Assembly: GCA_025936615.1 (NCBI GenBank)
Contig: JAICSZ010000094.1
Location: forward strand, 1 to 7,480
DNA length: 7,480 nucleotides
Direction of reading: 5' to 3'
From: Pedococcus sp.
GTDB taxonomy: Bacteria; Actinomycetota; Actinomycetes; Actinomycetales; Dermatophilaceae
Shown here: positions 6,542 through 7,480 of the stretch, in pieces
Layout: every line of letters starts with the position of its first letter
Position numbering within the stretch: the stretch's first letter is position 1
Position numbers and translations under genes: made by a program
The notes under the pieces: generated by a model
Seen by the model: only the letters and a program-made list of their open reading frames with translations
Told to the model about the DNA's origin: nothing
Database searches by the model: none

Positions 6542-7384
6542 ATGCTGATCTCTCTGGAAGGCCGCTCCCCGCGGGTCGCCGACTCCGCCTGGGTCGCTCC
6601 CAACGCCACCGTCGTCGGTGACGTCGCCCTCGCCGAGGAGGTGGGCGTCTGGTACTCCGCAACCATCCGTGGCGACGTCGAGCGGATCGAGGTGGGCGCC
6701 CGGTCGAACGTGCAGGACGGCTCGGTGCTGCACGCCGACCCTGGCTCCCTGTTGACCGTCGGCACGGGGGTGACCATTGGCCACAACGCCACCCTGCACG
6801 GCTGCACGATCGGCGACGACGTCCTCATCGGTATGGGTGCGACGGTGCTCAACGGCGCCACGATCGGTGCCGGGTCGCTGGTCGCGGCAGGGACGGTGGT
6901 GCTCGCTGGGACCGAGATCCCGCCCGGCTCGCTGGTGGCGGGCCTGCCGGGCAAGGTGCGCCGCGAGCTGACCGACGAAGAGCGCGCCGGCGTGCGGTAC
7001 AACGCGGAGGTGTACCTCGAGCTCCGTGCCCAGCACGCGGCCGCCACGGTGGACGGCGCCGGAGTCCCGCGTCCCTCAGAAGGGTGGGTCGTCCTGGGGT
7101 CCTGGAGTCGCTGGGGTTGGCAGCTTGGGCCGGTGGCCCTGGTGGGTGTGGGGGTCGAGCTGCATGGGGCGGGGGGTGGTGATGAGCTGGATGCCGGCCC
7201 TTGCGGTGGTGTGCAGCTGGGCGGCGGCGTGGTGGGTGGTGATCCGGGAGCCGGTCTGCAGGGCTTTGCGGGTGCGCCAGGTCGCGGTGGTGGGGCGGCA
7301 GGCGAGGGCGATGAGGTGGTGGTCGTGGAGGTGGTCGAGGTCGTCCGCCTGCGCGAACTGCTCGGATCCCGGGAGGCCGCATGA
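6542..7384 (+). CDS. Gamma-carbonic-anhydrase-like protein with aberrant C-terminal extension
   Basis: Left-handed beta-helix (hexapeptide-repeat) protein of the gamma carbonic anhydrase/YrdA group, normally about 170-180 residues. Residues 1-165 look complete: hexapeptide turns run from about 15 to 135, with a C-terminal helix to about H165. Expected active-site residues are present: R43 and D45 (IRGD), Q58, D59 and the metal ligands H64, H81 and H86. The acidic loop of the archaeal enzyme Cam is absent, so activity as a true anhydrase is uncertain. ATG 6542 has a weak SD (GCAGGA, 6528-6533) and lies 26 bases after the regulator. The frame then runs on to TGA 7382-7384. Residues 179-280 are Gly/Val/Glu-rich low complexity, and GC at third positions falls to roughly 70%. 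That part is the exact-register antisense of a minus-strand coding remnant, so the natural end was probably near 7075 and the original stop has been lost. Confidence 0.88.
   Translation: MLISLEGRSPRVADSAWVAPNATVVGDVALAEEVGVWYSATIRGDVERIEVGARSNVQDGSVLHADPGSLLTVGTGVTIGHNATLHGCTIGDDVLIGMGATVLNGATIGAGSLVAAGTVVLAGTEIPPGSLVAGLPGKVRRELTDEERAGVRYNAEVYLELRAQHAAATVDGAGVPRPSEGWVVLGSWSRWGWQLGPVALVGVGVELHGAGGGDELDAGPCGGVQLGGGVVGGDPGAGLQGFAGAPGRGGGAAGEGDEVVVVEVVEVVRLRELLGSREAA
7076..7378 (-). pseudogene. 5'-truncated coding remnant of unknown family
   Basis: Reading the minus strand from 7378 down to TGA at 7076-7078 gives 100 residues beginning GLPGSEQFAQADDLDHLHDH and ending GPQDDPPF. Roughly 90% of codons end in G or C, mostly C, far better than the opposing frame, so it looks like genuine coding sequence. 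It has no ATG, GTG or TTG near its 5' side; the first Met is deep inside. The frame stays open to the window edge, but upstream of about 7375 the codon bias collapses to about 64% GC3 and the translation becomes repeat-derived Arg/Ser/Pro. It is His-rich with a Pro-rich tail. I do not recognise the family. The PPF-type tail is loosely reminiscent of actinobacterial DUF222/HNH proteins, which is weak evidence. Alternatively it is the 3' end of an intact gene continuing beyond the window. Confidence 0.55.
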
Positions 7385-7400
7385 ACGAGCCGGACGTGAA

Positions 7401-7423
7401 GGGGGCAGGGGAGGCGGGTGGGG
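7401..7423 (+). other. Candidate G-quadruplex motif
   Basis: Four G-runs of 5, 4, 3 and 4 bases (7401-7405, 7408-7411, 7416-7418, 7420-7423) are separated by loops of 2, 4 and 1 bases, fitting the usual G3+N1-7 pattern. It lies just outside the truncated end of the minus-strand remnant. Folding in the cell is not shown, and G-runs are common in this DNA. Confidence 0.35.
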
Positions 7424-7436
7424 TCGCCTGGACTGA

Positions 7437-7480
7437 GGAGCGACGAGCGAGGAACGAGCGAAGGAGCGACGAGGGAAGGC
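7437..7480. repeat. Degenerate GAGCGA/GACGAG repeat, runs to window edge
   Basis: GGAGCGACGAG occurs twice (7437-7447 and 7463-7473, 26-base period) with related GAGGAACGAGCGAAG material between. The tract is a purine-rich, low-complexity repeat of the kind dispersed between genes in high-GC actinobacteria. No stop codon interrupts the forward frame from ATG 7381, but its translation is repeat-derived (E/R-rich). The repeat may extend past the window. Confidence 0.5.

Noticed and set aside
7091..7105. GTCCTGG direct repeat near the anhydrase/remnant junction as a target-site duplication
   Set aside because: The copies are adjacent, 8 bases apart, with no element between them, so this is a small tandem repeat in Pro-rich coding sequence.
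7144..7177. Second G-run cluster as a G-quadruplex
   Set aside because: One loop is 11 bases, outside the usual limit, and the G-runs follow from Pro/His codons on the minus strand.
7381..7480. Forward ORF from ATG 7381 with GGGAGG at 7371-7376, overlapping the TGA of the anhydrase-like frame
   Set aside because: The start signals look good, but the translation is short within the window, E/R-rich and derived from the G-run and repeat tract. The SD lies at the breakpoint of the minus-strand remnant. It could be revisited with downstream sequence.

Overview
The window reads as chromosomal DNA of a high-GC actinobacterium. GC content is very high, third codon positions are almost all G or C, and GTG/TTG starts and 4-base stop/start overlaps are common. 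Gene content and codon style would fit the Intrasporangiaceae (Janibacter/Phycicoccus-like), but that family placement is inference. All confident genes lie on the + strand and are tightly packed.

Region by region. (1) 2-463 is the 3' part of a LemA-family gene. (2) 476-2937 is a translationally coupled pair: a tandem-domain GNAT acetyltransferase and a GH20 beta-N-acetylhexosaminidase (GTG start at 1366, not the longer open frame). This suggests cytoplasmic amino-sugar or cell-wall fragment recovery. (3) 2971-6515 is a four-gene block: ABC-2 exporter ATPase, ABC-2 permease, a six-TM histidine kinase without an obvious sensor domain, and a NarL/LuxR-type response regulator. Overlaps are GTGA (ATPase/permease) and ATGA (kinase/regulator). 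A perfect 10-bp inverted repeat lies just after the annotated kinase start and makes that start uncertain. (4) 6542-7384 is a gamma-class carbonic-anhydrase-like hexapeptide protein with its metal ligands intact. Its frame runs about 100 codons past the normal end. (5) That extra stretch is better explained as the antisense of a minus-strand coding remnant (7076-7378). The remnant has strongly C-ending codons, a stop codon and no start codon. Beyond it, 7385-7480 holds a G-quadruplex-type G-run cluster and a degenerate GAGCGA-type repeat.

How the genes may work together. The GNAT could restore N-acetyl groups that GH20 enzymes need for substrate-assisted catalysis. The kinase/regulator pair probably senses membrane or drug stress and controls the adjacent exporter. 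No wholly new multi-gene system is evident. The least ordinary parts are the right-hand end (stop-loss fusion, truncated antisense gene, repeats) and the hairpin at the kinase start. All family assignments come from reading motifs; no searches were run.
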